This document shows positions 1 through 8,001 of a stretch of DNA of 64,000 bases, piece by piece. The position numbers and the translations under genes were made by a program. The notes beneath the pieces are model-generated. The model was not told the DNA's origin. It worked only from the letters and a program-made list of their open reading frames with translations, and did not search any database. Position 1 is the first letter of the stretch. Each line of letters opens with the position of its first letter. Source of the stretch: JAKACA01 sp049510975 (GTDB lineage Bacteria; Actinomycetota; Acidimicrobiia; Acidimicrobiales; Bog-793); assembly GCA_049510975.1 (NCBI GenBank), contig JBEKYM010000015.1:10142-74141 (forward strand), read 5' to 3'.

Positions 1-1
1 C

Positions 2-241
2 TTGGCCTCGCCCCAGGCGCTGGCGGCGGGCCAGGCTGCTGCCGCCACAGCCCGACGGTTGCTCGTGCAGACGTGGCCGGCGAGCGACGAAGCCGACGTC
101 CACGTGCTGGCCACGGACTTCGAGCTCATCAACGCGGACATCGAAGCGGACGACCTCGCCAAGTACGAAAGCGACGGGACAAACCTCAACGCCGCAGCGA
201 ACGTCGTACGGGCCGAGCTCGGTCTTCCATCGGTACGTTAG
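2..241 (+). CDS. C-terminal fragment of an unrecognised protein
   Basis: The frame is open from the window edge to a TAG at 239-241 and encodes about 79 residues. The TTG at position 2 need not be the true start, so this is probably the 3' end of a longer gene. The visible part is Ala-rich at first, then mixed and acidic (many Asp and Glu), and ends in PSVR. I recognise no domain or catalytic motif. The downstream neighbour is on the opposite strand and 42 bp away, so the two genes converge. That it is a real gene rests only on the open frame and balanced residue composition. Confidence 0.4.
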   Translation: MASPQALAAGQAAAATARRLLVQTWPASDEADVHVLATDFELINADIEADDLAKYESDGTNLNAAANVVRAELGLPSVR

Positions 242-283
242 ACACCGATCCAGGGCGAGCGGGAGTACCGGCTTCCGTTCGAA

Positions 284-643
284 TCACTTGCGGCGGCTCG
301 AGGTCGCATTCGCCGCCACAGCCTCTCGAATCAGAGCTTTGAATGCCTTCTCGTCAATCTGCTCGCCCTCGTGCAGATCGATGCCACGGCGCAGGTTGCC
401 GTCGAGGACGGAGTTGAACAGGTGGGAAGGGTCCTTCAGGGAGGCGCCCTTGGCAAAGGTCAACTTCACGTGGCTCTTGTAGATCTCCCCCGTGCAGATC
501 ATGCCGTCATGAGTCCACACGGAGACGCCGTCCGGGTTTGTCGGCTTGATCCACTTCCTCTCCTCGACGGCTTCGGGGTCGGCCTGCTCGATCCATTTGC
601 GAATCCGCGACAGGGCGGCAGCGCGCCAATCTTCAACGTTCAT
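284..643 (-). CDS. DUF1801/YdhG-like small protein
   Basis: The 119-residue soluble protein has the length and pattern of DUF1801 (YdhG-like) proteins: an N-terminal helix with WRAAALSRIR, then EERKWIKP, a WTHDGMICTG strand and KVNFTF-like HVKLTFAKGA, and a helical end with AFKALIREAV. The ATG at 643 starts right at the conserved helix and no longer version is needed. Biochemical function of the family is not established. It stands alone between the partial gene at the window edge and the sigma-factor pair. The family call rests on pattern resemblance only. Confidence 0.65.
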   Translation of the reverse strand: MNVEDWRAAALSRIRKWIEQADPEAVEERKWIKPTNPDGVSVWTHDGMICTGEIYKSHVKLTFAKGASLKDPSHLFNSVLDGNLRRGIDLHEGEQIDEKAFKALIREAVAANATSSRRK

Positions 644-773
644 CGGCGGGACGTTCGTCGTTGAGGGACCTGCTCGTCTTCATGGCTGATTGATACACCT
701 CGTCCGTAACTTCCGGCAATCACACGCATCCCCTGCAGTCGCCGCCGGACTCAAAATTCAAACGAGCGTCTCG

Positions 774-1784
774 TCAAGCTTCTGTCGTCAGCGCTGCCAG
801 GGCCTCTACCGCTCCGGTGGTGGGTGCGATCGCGACGAGCCCACGGTAGAGCTGGACGATGACGGCGCGGTCGAGCGTTCCGGTCCGGATTCGATCGCAG
901 TGGGCGGACTGGATCGCTGCCTCCAGCTGAAACCGTCCGAGGGGTGCTCCGAGTGCGTGCGCCCGCCGCAGGAGCGCCTCGCCTTCGGCGATGAGGTTGC
1001 GATCCCAGAGGGAGATGTCCTGTGCGTCGAGCGTCGGCCAGGGTGTGCCCACCCGGGCGGGCGCCCGAGACTGTGCCAGCGTGAGCAGCGCGGCCAAGCC
1101 CCATGCCTCGGGTTCGGTGTCGAGCAGGCTGGCGGTCAGCACAGCGAGCCACCGGGCTTCCTCGGCGATCGACTCTCGGATGCGCTCGTGCTGATCGAGC
1201 CAGTCGATGGCATAGGCGCCGTAGATGGCTTCGAGCACCGCAGGCAGCCGAGCAGGCAGCTCCGCCCGCGTTGGCACCTGGAAGGGGATGCCGGCGTCGC
1301 GGATGCGACGCTTCGCCCGGACCAGGCGTTGTGCCATGGCGGAAGGCTGTACCGCGAAGGCGCGAGCGATACGGTCCGCGTCGAAGCCGAGTACGACTTG
1401 GAGCATGAGCGGGGTACGCACCGGCGGGTCGATGGCGGGGTGCGCGCAGGCGAAGAGGAGTTCCAACCGCTTGTCGGGGATGGCGTCAGGGTCGGGATCG
1501 GCGAGCGTGGTCGAGACGTGCTCGTGCAAAGGCGCCGCCGTGCGCACGGCGGCGGAAGCAAGAAGATCGCGGATTCGGTTGCGGGCCACGGTCATGAGCC
1601 AGCCCTCCGGGTTCTCGGGGATGCCGTTCGCCGGCCAGGTGCGCAACGCCCGTTCGAAGGCGTCGGACAGGGCATCCTCGGCAAGCGCGATATCGCGAGT
1701 CGAAGCTGCGAGCAACGCCACGAGGCGGCCGTACGACTCCCGCGCGGCACGCCCGGCGGCCGCGCGGGAGTCTTCGGCGGTCAC
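774..1784 (-). CDS. ECF42-group RNA polymerase sigma factor with C-terminal TPR-like extension
   Basis: A 336-residue extracytoplasmic-function sigma factor that would direct RNA polymerase to specific promoters. Region 2 is visible in the first 90 residues (ALSDAFERALRTW, then NPEGWLMTVARNRIRD), and region 4 around residues 120-170 (LMLQVVLGFDADRIA, AMAQRLVRAKRRIRD). The remaining 165 or so residues are a helical extension typical of ECF41/42-type factors rather than an anti-sigma-controlled short ECF. Start chosen as the GTG at 1784, which overlaps the TGA of the YCII gene by 4 bp (GTGA); the longer frame would run deep into that gene. ECF42 factors are known to be encoded next to DGPF/YCII-domain proteins, exactly as here, and a matching promoter lies upstream of the pair. 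Confidence 0.85.
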   Translation of the reverse strand: MTAEDSRAAAGRAARESYGRLVALLAASTRDIALAEDALSDAFERALRTWPANGIPENPEGWLMTVARNRIRDLLASAAVRTAAPLHEHVSTTLADPDPDAIPDKRLELLFACAHPAIDPPVRTPLMLQVVLGFDADRIARAFAVQPSAMAQRLVRAKRRIRDAGIPFQVPTRAELPARLPAVLEAIYGAYAIDWLDQHERIRESIAEEARWLAVLTASLLDTEPEAWGLAALLTLAQSRAPARVGTPWPTLDAQDISLWDRNLIAEGEALLRRAHALGAPLGRFQLEAAIQSAHCDRIRTGTLDRAVIVQLYRGLVAIAPTTGAVEALAALTTEA

Positions 1785-2167
1785 TTGACCGGCTGCGCGC
1801 CTTGCCACGAGCCGTCCACGAAACGGGTCGCGGTCGGTCGGATCTCCACATGACCCCACGACACCGACGGTGCTTGCCTCGCCCAGTCGATGGCGGCGTC
1901 GAGGTCCGCCACGTCGATGACGAACGTGCCGCCGAGCTGCTCCTTCGTGTCGGCGAAGGGGCCGTCCTGCACGATCAGCTCACCACTTGCGAGCGTGACG
2001 GTCGTGGTCACGTCCGACCGCTGCAGCACCTCGGCACTGGCGAGCACGCCCGCGTCGTCCAGCGCCTTCGCATACGCCTCGAACGCCCGCATTCCCTCGG
2101 CGAGCGCCTCGGGGCCGAGCGCCTCAACGGTTGGCTCGGGATAGTGAAGCAAGAGTGTGTATCGCAT
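1781..2167 (-). CDS. YCII/DGPF-domain protein paired with the sigma factor
   Basis: A 128-residue YCII-related protein. It begins MRYTLLLHYPEP, a first beta strand typical of the family, and contains the diagnostic DGPF in IVQDGPFADTKEQLGG near residue 70, followed by GTFVIDVADLDAAIDWA. Start chosen at the ATG at 2167, which has a good ribosome-binding site (GGAAGGGG about 7 nt upstream); an earlier ATG at 2206 adds 13 residues outside the domain. It is the first gene of a two-gene operon with the ECF42 sigma factor (4-bp overlap). The role of DGPF proteins in ECF42 signalling is not settled. Confidence 0.85.
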   Translation of the reverse strand: MRYTLLLHYPEPTVEALGPEALAEGMRAFEAYAKALDDAGVLASAEVLQRSDVTTTVTLASGELIVQDGPFADTKEQLGGTFVIDVADLDAAIDWARQAPSVSWGHVEIRPTATRFVDGSWQGAQPVK

Positions 2168-2212
2168 GACTGCCGCCCCTTCCGGATCGCGTGTCGATTC
2201 TGACACCGAAGT

Positions 2213-2239
2213 GACGGACGAACCGTGGCCAAATCGACA
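2213..2239 (-). promoter_or_regulatory. Probable ECF42-type promoter of the YCII-sigma operon
   Basis: On the minus strand TGTCGA (2239-2234) is followed after 17 nt by CGTC (2216-2213). ECF42 promoters are reported to carry TGTCGA at -35 and CGA/TC at -10, so this matches both boxes at normal spacing. Transcription would start roughly 40 nt before the ATG at 2167. This implies autoregulation, as is usual for ECF factors. The motif is recalled from published Streptomyces work and the assignment is inference. Confidence 0.55.
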
Positions 2240-2243
2240 GGGG

Positions 2244-3689
2244 TCAGAGATCCTGCGAACCGATTTGCTCGGCAGCGAGCCTCGCCCCCGCTTCGAAGGC
2301 CGCCTCGTTCAAGGCGATCATGGCGCACTTCTCCTTCAGCGCGCCGCGGACAGCGGTGAGGAACGTCTCGGTCGGGAAGAGCCTCGTCGCTCCCTGGAGA
2401 GCGCCGAGGGCGACCACGTTCTTGACCAGCGGGCTGCCGAGGTCATTGGCCACGCTGGTCATGGGCACGGGCACCGTCCTGACGCCGGCGGCCAGGCCCT
2501 CGGGCCTGGCACTGATGACGGAGCTGTCGTAGACGACCATTCCACCCGGCTGAACGGTCGGTCCGAACTTCGCGAGGCTTGGGGCGTTGAAGGCGACGAG
2601 CACGTGGGGGTGCGGCACGGCCGGGGACAGCACCTCGGTCCTCGCCACGTGGACATCCGCGAACGACGTGCCGCCGCGAGATTCGGGGCCATAGCTCGGG
2701 ATGTGGGTCGAGTCGTAGCCCTCGTTGATGGCGGCGCGCGTGATGATCATCGCCGCGGTCTGAGCGCCGTCACCGCCCGAACCCGCCAGCTTGAGACTGA
2801 TGTCTTCGGGATCGATGTGGGTCGGGAACCCGCTGGCGAAGCGAGGTCGGCGCTCGGTGCTCGCATCCAGCGCCAGCAAGGTCTCCTTCGGATGGAATGT
2901 CGGCGTCGGGATTGCCGGGTAGGGCACGGCGTCGGTGGTTTCCTTCTTCACGCCGAGCGGGAAGATCGGGACCATGTTGTCCCGCACCCAGTCCTCGGCT
3001 GCCTGAGGCTCGAGGCCAAGGTAGAGGGGACACTCCGAGAGGACTTCGATGAACGCGAAACCGGCACCTGTGACCTGCAGTTCGAGCGCCTTCTTGATGG
3101 CGCGCTTGGCGTGGGTCCGCCGGCGGTTGTCATACAGGGCGACCCGCTCGACATAGACAGGGCCGTCCAGTCCTGCGATCAACTCCGCCATCTTCATCGG
3201 CTGGCCCGCGGACGGTTGCCGGCCCAGCGGCGTCGTGGTGGTTCGCTGACCGATCAGGGTCGTCGGTGCCATCTGGCCGCCGGTCATGCCGTAGATGGCG
3301 TTGTTGACAAAGATCACCGTGATCGGGATCCCGAGTTGCGCGGTGCTGATGATCTCGGCCAGGCCGATCGAGGCGAGGTCTCCGTCTCCCTGGTAGGAGA
3401 TCACGATCGAGTCCGGGTTGGCCGTCTTGTGACCGATCGCCACCGCTGGGGCGCGCCCGTGGGCGGCCTGTGTGTTGCCGACGTCGAAGTAGTAGTACGA
3501 GAACACCGAGCAACCGACGGGCGATACCAGGACGGTGCGGTCCTGCACGCCGAGCTCGTCGATGGCTTCAGCGAGATACTTCTGGGCGACGCCGTGCCCG
3601 CAGCCGGGGCAGTAGGTCGTCGAGTGGGCGTTGATCCCTTCGGCGTGAGCGTGGCGCTCGAATTGGCGATAGAAGACCGAGGTTGGCAT
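2244..3689 (-). CDS. 2-oxoacid:ferredoxin oxidoreductase, fused beta and gamma subunits
   Basis: A 481-residue fusion. Residues 1 to about 260 are the beta subunit: CPGCGHG near residue 28, a thiamine-diphosphate loop with SYQGDGDLASIG and VNNAIYGMTGGQ. After a linker of some 50 residues, residues about 305-481 are the gamma subunit: GSGGDGAQTAAMII, then PSYGPESRGGTSFADV. The enzyme oxidatively decarboxylates a 2-oxoacid with CoA and passes electrons to ferredoxin. The alpha subunit is encoded directly upstream, stop and start sharing one base (TGATG). 2-Oxoglutarate is a common substrate of this layout, but the substrate cannot be fixed from sequence. Fusion of beta with gamma is less common than separate genes. 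Confidence 0.9.
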   Translation of the reverse strand: MPTSVFYRQFERHAHAEGINAHSTTYCPGCGHGVAQKYLAEAIDELGVQDRTVLVSPVGCSVFSYYYFDVGNTQAAHGRAPAVAIGHKTANPDSIVISYQGDGDLASIGLAEIISTAQLGIPITVIFVNNAIYGMTGGQMAPTTLIGQRTTTTPLGRQPSAGQPMKMAELIAGLDGPVYVERVALYDNRRRTHAKRAIKKALELQVTGAGFAFIEVLSECPLYLGLEPQAAEDWVRDNMVPIFPLGVKKETTDAVPYPAIPTPTFHPKETLLALDASTERRPRFASGFPTHIDPEDISLKLAGSGGDGAQTAAMIITRAAINEGYDSTHIPSYGPESRGGTSFADVHVARTEVLSPAVPHPHVLVAFNAPSLAKFGPTVQPGGMVVYDSSVISARPEGLAAGVRTVPVPMTSVANDLGSPLVKNVVALGALQGATRLFPTETFLTAVRGALKEKCAMIALNEAAFEAGARLAAEQIGSQDL

Positions 3690-5086
3690 CAGCGCACCTC
3701 CTCGAGGCTCAGCACGTGCTCGACGATCTCGTCCTCCGACGGCAGGATCCCGCCCATGCGGCGAACGTGGCTCATCGGCGGTGGTGCGTAGACATCCGCG
3801 TGACTCAGTGCCAGCCGCAGCTCATCTTCCAGCTGACCGCTGCTCGCTTCCACGACGACCAAGCGGTTCACCCCCTCCAGTAGAGGCAAGAGGGCGGCGA
3901 TCGGGAAGGGCCAGAGCGTGACGGGACGGAAGAGGCCGACCTTGAGGCCCTGGTCACGCAGTTGCTTGATGGCACCTTTGGCCATTTGCGACGGCGTGTT
4001 GCATGCCACGAGGAGGATGTCGGCGTCGTCGCACCGGTAGAGGTCGGCGCGCTGCTCCTCGGCGGTCATCCGGTCGTATTTCTCGTTCAGGCGGACGTTG
4101 TGCAACTCGAGATCCACTTCGGAGAGGTTGATCGAGCAGATGAGGTTGCCCCGATGAGCGTCGTCCCCGAACACCGCCCACTCCGGAACCCCCGGCTTCA
4201 CCATCTGGCGAGGCAGCTCGACCTTGCCGGTCATCTGGCCGAGGTAGCCGTCGCCGACGAGGATGACGGGGTTTCGGTACTTGAAGGCGAGCTCGAACGA
4301 GAGCATCGACAAGTCGAGCATCTCCTGTGGCGTTGCTGGGGCCAGGACGATGGCATGCGTATTCCCGTGGCCGAGGCCGCGGCAGACGAGCTTGATGTCA
4401 GCCTGCTCGGGACCGATGTTGCCGAGCCCCGGCCCGCCGCGCATGATGTTCACGAACACCCCGGGGACCTCGGCTCCGACCATGTACGAGATGCCTTCGA
4501 GCATCAGGCTGAAGCCCGGGGAGCTGGTGAACGTCATGCACCGTTTCCCCGCACCGCCGGCGCCGTACATCATGTTGACGGTGGCAACTTCGCTGACTGC
4601 CTGGATGAACACGCCGTCGAGCTCAGGCAGCACTTTTGCCATCAGCTCGGCGCCTTCGGTCGATGGGGTGATGGGGTAGCCGAAGACGTGGCGGCAGCCG
4701 GCCAGGATGGCGCCGACGGCCACGGCGTAGGTTCCCTTGATGACGAGCGGCTCACGTGCCGGCAGCCGGAGCATCGTGTCCGGCCGAGGCTCTGGCTCGG
4801 GTGCGTCCAAGGGTTGTGGACTCACCGGCATGGCGGGCTCGAGCAGTCCGACGCCCGGATCGTCTCCTTGTGGCCGCAATCCAAACGGCTCAGGACACGC
4901 ATCGAAACAGAGGCCGCACGAGTTGCACTGGGTGAGGTCGAGAACAATCGGGATCAGGCCGGTCTCCGGGTTGATCTCGGTACCGATCGTGAAGCAGCCC
5001 TTGATGCACGAGCTGATGCAGCGACCACAGCCCTTGCAGTACTCCGGAACCACGAAGGGCATGGGTCGTTCGGCGAGCCTGGTCAT
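3689..5086 (-). CDS. 2-oxoacid:ferredoxin oxidoreductase alpha subunit with N-terminal 2[4Fe-4S] ferredoxin domain
   Basis: A 465-residue protein. The first 60 residues carry two cluster motifs, CKGCGRCISSCIKGC and CNSCGLCFDACP, i.e. the delta (ferredoxin) subunit fused to the front. From about residue 110 the alpha-subunit pyrimidine-binding fold begins with FGYPITPSTEGAELM, followed by FTSSPGFSLMLEG, and ends in a transketolase-C-like part. Start chosen at the ATG at 5086, preceded by GAGGAGGTGG; the frame runs open far upstream without supporting motifs. With the beta-gamma gene immediately downstream, the four-subunit enzyme is condensed into two chains. Confidence 0.9.
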   Translation of the reverse strand: MTRLAERPMPFVVPEYCKGCGRCISSCIKGCFTIGTEINPETGLIPIVLDLTQCNSCGLCFDACPEPFGLRPQGDDPGVGLLEPAMPVSPQPLDAPEPEPRPDTMLRLPAREPLVIKGTYAVAVGAILAGCRHVFGYPITPSTEGAELMAKVLPELDGVFIQAVSEVATVNMMYGAGGAGKRCMTFTSSPGFSLMLEGISYMVGAEVPGVFVNIMRGGPGLGNIGPEQADIKLVCRGLGHGNTHAIVLAPATPQEMLDLSMLSFELAFKYRNPVILVGDGYLGQMTGKVELPRQMVKPGVPEWAVFGDDAHRGNLICSINLSEVDLELHNVRLNEKYDRMTAEEQRADLYRCDDADILLVACNTPSQMAKGAIKQLRDQGLKVGLFRPVTLWPFPIAALLPLLEGVNRLVVVEASSGQLEDELRLALSHADVYAPPPMSHVRRMGGILPSEDEIVEHVLSLEEVR

Positions 5087-5497
5087 GACGCCACCTCCTC
5101 GTGAGAACGCATCGTGGATTTCGTGCAACTCGGTCTGGGACTGGCCAACACTGAACGGAGCGTTCTCACTGCTTCCAGCTTCGGCCCGCTGACCTCGGTC
5201 CGCTAGGGCTGTAGGTCCCTTTAGCCGGCGCGAGTGCAGGGCTCTTCGTGCAACTTCAAGCGTCCTGTCAGGTGCCGTCGGCACTACGAGCGGTAGGACC
5301 GAGCAGCGGCGAGGCCGAGAAGTTGCGAGGTCAGGACGCTGTGAAGTCACGGGACATCCCGGACTTCCGCGTAGGCTCGGCCCTGTGGCCCTTGAGCAAT
5401 CGCAGCAGTCGCGGCCTGCTACCAGGCTGCTCATCGCACCGTCACGGCCTGGCAGGGCGGCGTAGTGCTCCGACGAGCGCAAGTCGTCTCGACACGG
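5087..5497. other. Divergent intergenic region upstream of the oxidoreductase genes and the glycan locus
   Basis: About 410 bp without a convincing gene. It must hold promoters for both directions. The clearest structure is a perfect 10-bp inverted repeat, GTGAGAACGC at 5101-5110 and GCGTTCTCAC at 5160-5169, lying 14-83 bp upstream of the alpha-subunit ATG. Reading frames that cross the region show no recognisable domain. I see no clear -35/-10 pair. Confidence 0.5.
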
Positions 5498-6439
5498 ATG
5501 AAGGCGGCTGCAGGAAAGCGTCGGGCGGCGTCGGCTCGGACTGCGAGATTCGAGACTGGCGCCGGAGTCCTCACGCCACTGCTCGTGAACCCAGTCGAAG
5601 GGCGGTCTGGATCCACGCTGATGATGACGCTGCTCGACCACCCTCAGGTGGCCTTCGATCGGGTCCATCCGTACGAGCACCGCTACCTCGCTTACCTGAC
5701 GCATCTGCTCACGCCGGTCGGCGAGGCCTATCAGGCGAGTGAGCTCTGGGACAACGACTTGATGTTGGAGGGTGATCCGACGAGGTTCGGGCCCATCCCG
5801 TTCCCGACGCTGCTGGTCGACCGGCAGGATCTTCGTATCCGTCTCGTGCGCCACGCCTGGGCGGCGCTCTCGGAGTCCGTCGAAGGCTTTGCCGGCAGGC
5901 CTTCGCGGTACTACGCCGAGAAGACGTGGGGAACCGGGCTCCAGCTGTTCAAGGAGGCGGGCATCAGGGCCAAAGTCGTCAACCTCGTGCGAGACCCGCG
6001 TGACATCGTGGCATCGATCCGGGCGCTGGACGCCCGCCGCGGATTCCACGGGTTCGGCCGCACGGCCGACATGAGCGACGAGAGCTACCTCGAGTTCGTG
6101 CTCGCGGCCATGGGCGCGCAACTGCTCTCGATGCGCCGGCTGGAGCTCGACGGTGCGCACGACTGCGTGCTGATTCGGTACGAGGACATCGTGAGCGATC
6201 CGACGGCCGTGACCAGGCGTTTGAGCGGCTTTCTCGATCTCGACCTGGCCACCGACCGGGCCGTGCTGTCGGGACCGGGCTTCGACCGCCATGCCACGTC
6301 GCCGTCGGCGAGCCAGTCGATCGGACGATGGCGGACCCAGCTCTCCGAGACCGACGTCGCCACGATCCTGGCTCGCCTCGGCGACGAGATGCACCGGTAC
6401 GGCTACCTCGACGGCTCGAGCGGGCCGCAGGAGCCATGA
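5498..6439 (+). CDS. Sulfotransferase family protein
   Basis: A soluble PAPS-dependent sulfotransferase of about 313 residues. The 5'-phosphosulfate loop is seen as EGRSGSTLMMTLLDHP about 30 residues in, and the 3'-phosphate motif as NLVRDPRDIVAS near residue 170; YEDIVSDPTAVTRRL and a C-terminal GRWRTQLSE also fit the family. Start is uncertain: the ATG at 5498 is taken, but a GTG at 5465 adds 11 residues and neither has a strong ribosome-binding site. Its TGA overlaps the flippase ATG by 4 bp, so it opens the glycan operon, suggesting that a sugar or lipid-linked glycan is sulfated. A nodulation- or heparan-type acceptor cannot be inferred. Confidence 0.85.
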   Translation: MKAAAGKRRAASARTARFETGAGVLTPLLVNPVEGRSGSTLMMTLLDHPQVAFDRVHPYEHRYLAYLTHLLTPVGEAYQASELWDNDLMLEGDPTRFGPIPFPTLLVDRQDLRIRLVRHAWAALSESVEGFAGRPSRYYAEKTWGTGLQLFKEAGIRAKVVNLVRDPRDIVASIRALDARRGFHGFGRTADMSDESYLEFVLAAMGAQLLSMRRLELDGAHDCVLIRYEDIVSDPTAVTRRLSGFLDLDLATDRAVLSGPGFDRHATSPSASQSIGRWRTQLSETDVATILARLGDEMHRYGYLDGSSGPQEP

Positions 6440-8001
6440 GCACGTCGTCAGCCGGAGGTGCCCGGACACGTGTCGCCGTCGGCGGCTTGTGGGCCGGCCT
6501 GACCTGGGCAGTCGGGATCGTCACGGGTCCGCTGCTGGCCATTGCCATCGTGCGATCGATGTCGCACTCGCAGTACGGCATCCTCGTCGTGGCGGCATCG
6601 GCCGTCGGACTGCTCACGGTCGTGAGCGGCCTCGGACTGCAGGCGGCCGTCTCCCAGATCGCCGCAGCAGAACGCGTGGAGAACCCCGCCGGCGGGGAGG
6701 TGGCGACGATGAAGGGTGCTGTCACCCTCGGGCTCCGTGCGGCTCTCGGCGGTGTCGTCCTCGCCGGGGCCGCCGCCCTCGTGTTCGTCGTCGTGCGGAC
6801 GCTCCGCCCTGCCACCGTGCCGTTGCTGGCGCTCAGCCCAGTCGTCGTCGTCGCCCCGCTCGCCGGGGTCGCCTCCGGCATGTACCGGGTGCTGCATTGG
6901 CCACGCAAGCTGGCGCTGCGGACGATGGTGTCCTCGGTGATCCTCGGCGTCCTCATCGCCGTTCCGCTGTTGTTCGCCCGCGTGACGCCGTTGCAGATCT
7001 CCGGTGCCAGGGCACTCGCCTCGGTCGTCGCCCTCGCTCTGCTCGGAATCCCGCTGCGTGGCTACTACCGAGGTCACGCGCAGCGTCGCGTGGCGGCCGT
7101 GCCGGTCAAGCGGATCATGCCGTTTGCTTCGGCACTGATGCTCGGCGTGGCCTTTACGGCGGCGCTCGCAGAGCTCGACGTCTTTCTCCTGGGCGTCTTT
7201 CGCGGGGCGCGGGTGACGGGTCTGTACGCGCCGGGCGCGGCGATGGCGGCCGTGGTCGCCGGGCTGCCAACGATCGTCGGGAGTCTCTACCTCCCGAACG
7301 CCACGGATCTGGCAGTCCGCGGGGAGCTCGATCAGCTCTCGGCGCTCTACCGTTTTGCCACGCGCTGGAGCATCACGGTGGCGGCTCCCGCCCTCGCACT
7401 CCTGCTCGTGAGCCCCGCGGCCGTTCTCTCGCTCGTCTTCGGGCACGGCATCGAGTCGATGGCCTCCACCTTGCGCGTGCTCGGCTTCGGGGCGGTCGTG
7501 CAGATCGCCACCGGCTTCAATGGCATCACACTCGACGCATTCGGGCTCCCCCGCGTGGTCGCCGTCCGACAGGTCATCTCCCTCGGAGTCAGTTTCGTAG
7601 CTTGCCTCACGCTGATCCCCGCCTTCGGGCCGATCGGTGCGGCTGCTGCGACGGCGATCGGCTACGGCGCCGCCAATGTGATGTGCTCCACGTCGCTTTA
7701 CCGGCGCTTCCGGCTCTTCCCCTGGGACAGGGCCGTTCTCGCCACCAGCTCGGCATTGGCCGTCGCAATCGGGCTGAGCGTCGTCCTCGACCACTTCGTC
7801 GAGGGATCGCTCTACCGCTGCCTGGTGACCGCCGGCCTCGCCGGCCTCCTCACGTCGATCGCAGCGCTCGTGACGGGCGGTCGGGACGAGCGTCGTGCGA
7901 TTGCAAAAGGCCTGCGGGACAAGGCGCGCCGGCGCGCCCCGGCGCAGTCGGCCGCAAGGATGATGCCTCCGACCGGGCGCGTGTCCTCGGAGCTGTCGTG
8001 A
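6436..8001 (+). CDS. Oligosaccharide flippase family membrane protein (Wzx/MATE-like)
   Basis: A 521-residue polytopic membrane protein with about 12-14 hydrophobic segments, starting near residue 12 (VAVGGLWAGLTWAVGIVTGP). The arrangement, with an N-terminal SQYGILVVAAS-type stretch, matches polysaccharide-biosynthesis flippases that move lipid-linked oligosaccharides across the membrane. It ends in a basic cytoplasmic tail (RDKARRRAPAQS). Start at the ATG at 6436, which overlaps the sulfotransferase stop (ATGA); its own TGA overlaps the next GTG. Position within a glycosyltransferase/methyltransferase operon supports export of a surface glycan unit. Confidence 0.85.
   Translation: MSTSSAGGARTRVAVGGLWAGLTWAVGIVTGPLLAIAIVRSMSHSQYGILVVAASAVGLLTVVSGLGLQAAVSQIAAAERVENPAGGEVATMKGAVTLGLRAALGGVVLAGAAALVFVVVRTLRPATVPLLALSPVVVVAPLAGVASGMYRVLHWPRKLALRTMVSSVILGVLIAVPLLFARVTPLQISGARALASVVALALLGIPLRGYYRGHAQRRVAAVPVKRIMPFASALMLGVAFTAALAELDVFLLGVFRGARVTGLYAPGAAMAAVVAGLPTIVGSLYLPNATDLAVRGELDQLSALYRFATRWSITVAAPALALLLVSPAAVLSLVFGHGIESMASTLRVLGFGAVVQIATGFNGITLDAFGLPRVVAVRQVISLGVSFVACLTLIPAFGPIGAAAATAIGYGAANVMCSTSLYRRFRLFPWDRAVLATSSALAVAIGLSVVLDHFVEGSLYRCLVTAGLAGLLTSIAALVTGGRDERRAIAKGLRDKARRRAPAQSAARMMPPTGRVSSELS

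Noticed and set aside
279..300. GTTCGAATC, a tRNA T-loop-like string
   Set aside because: No acceptor, D-loop or anticodon arm pairs around it.
690..1853. Long plus-strand reading frame of 387 codons
   Set aside because: Lies opposite the sigma factor; composition is Arg/Gly-rich, with no domain. High GC makes such shadow frames common here.
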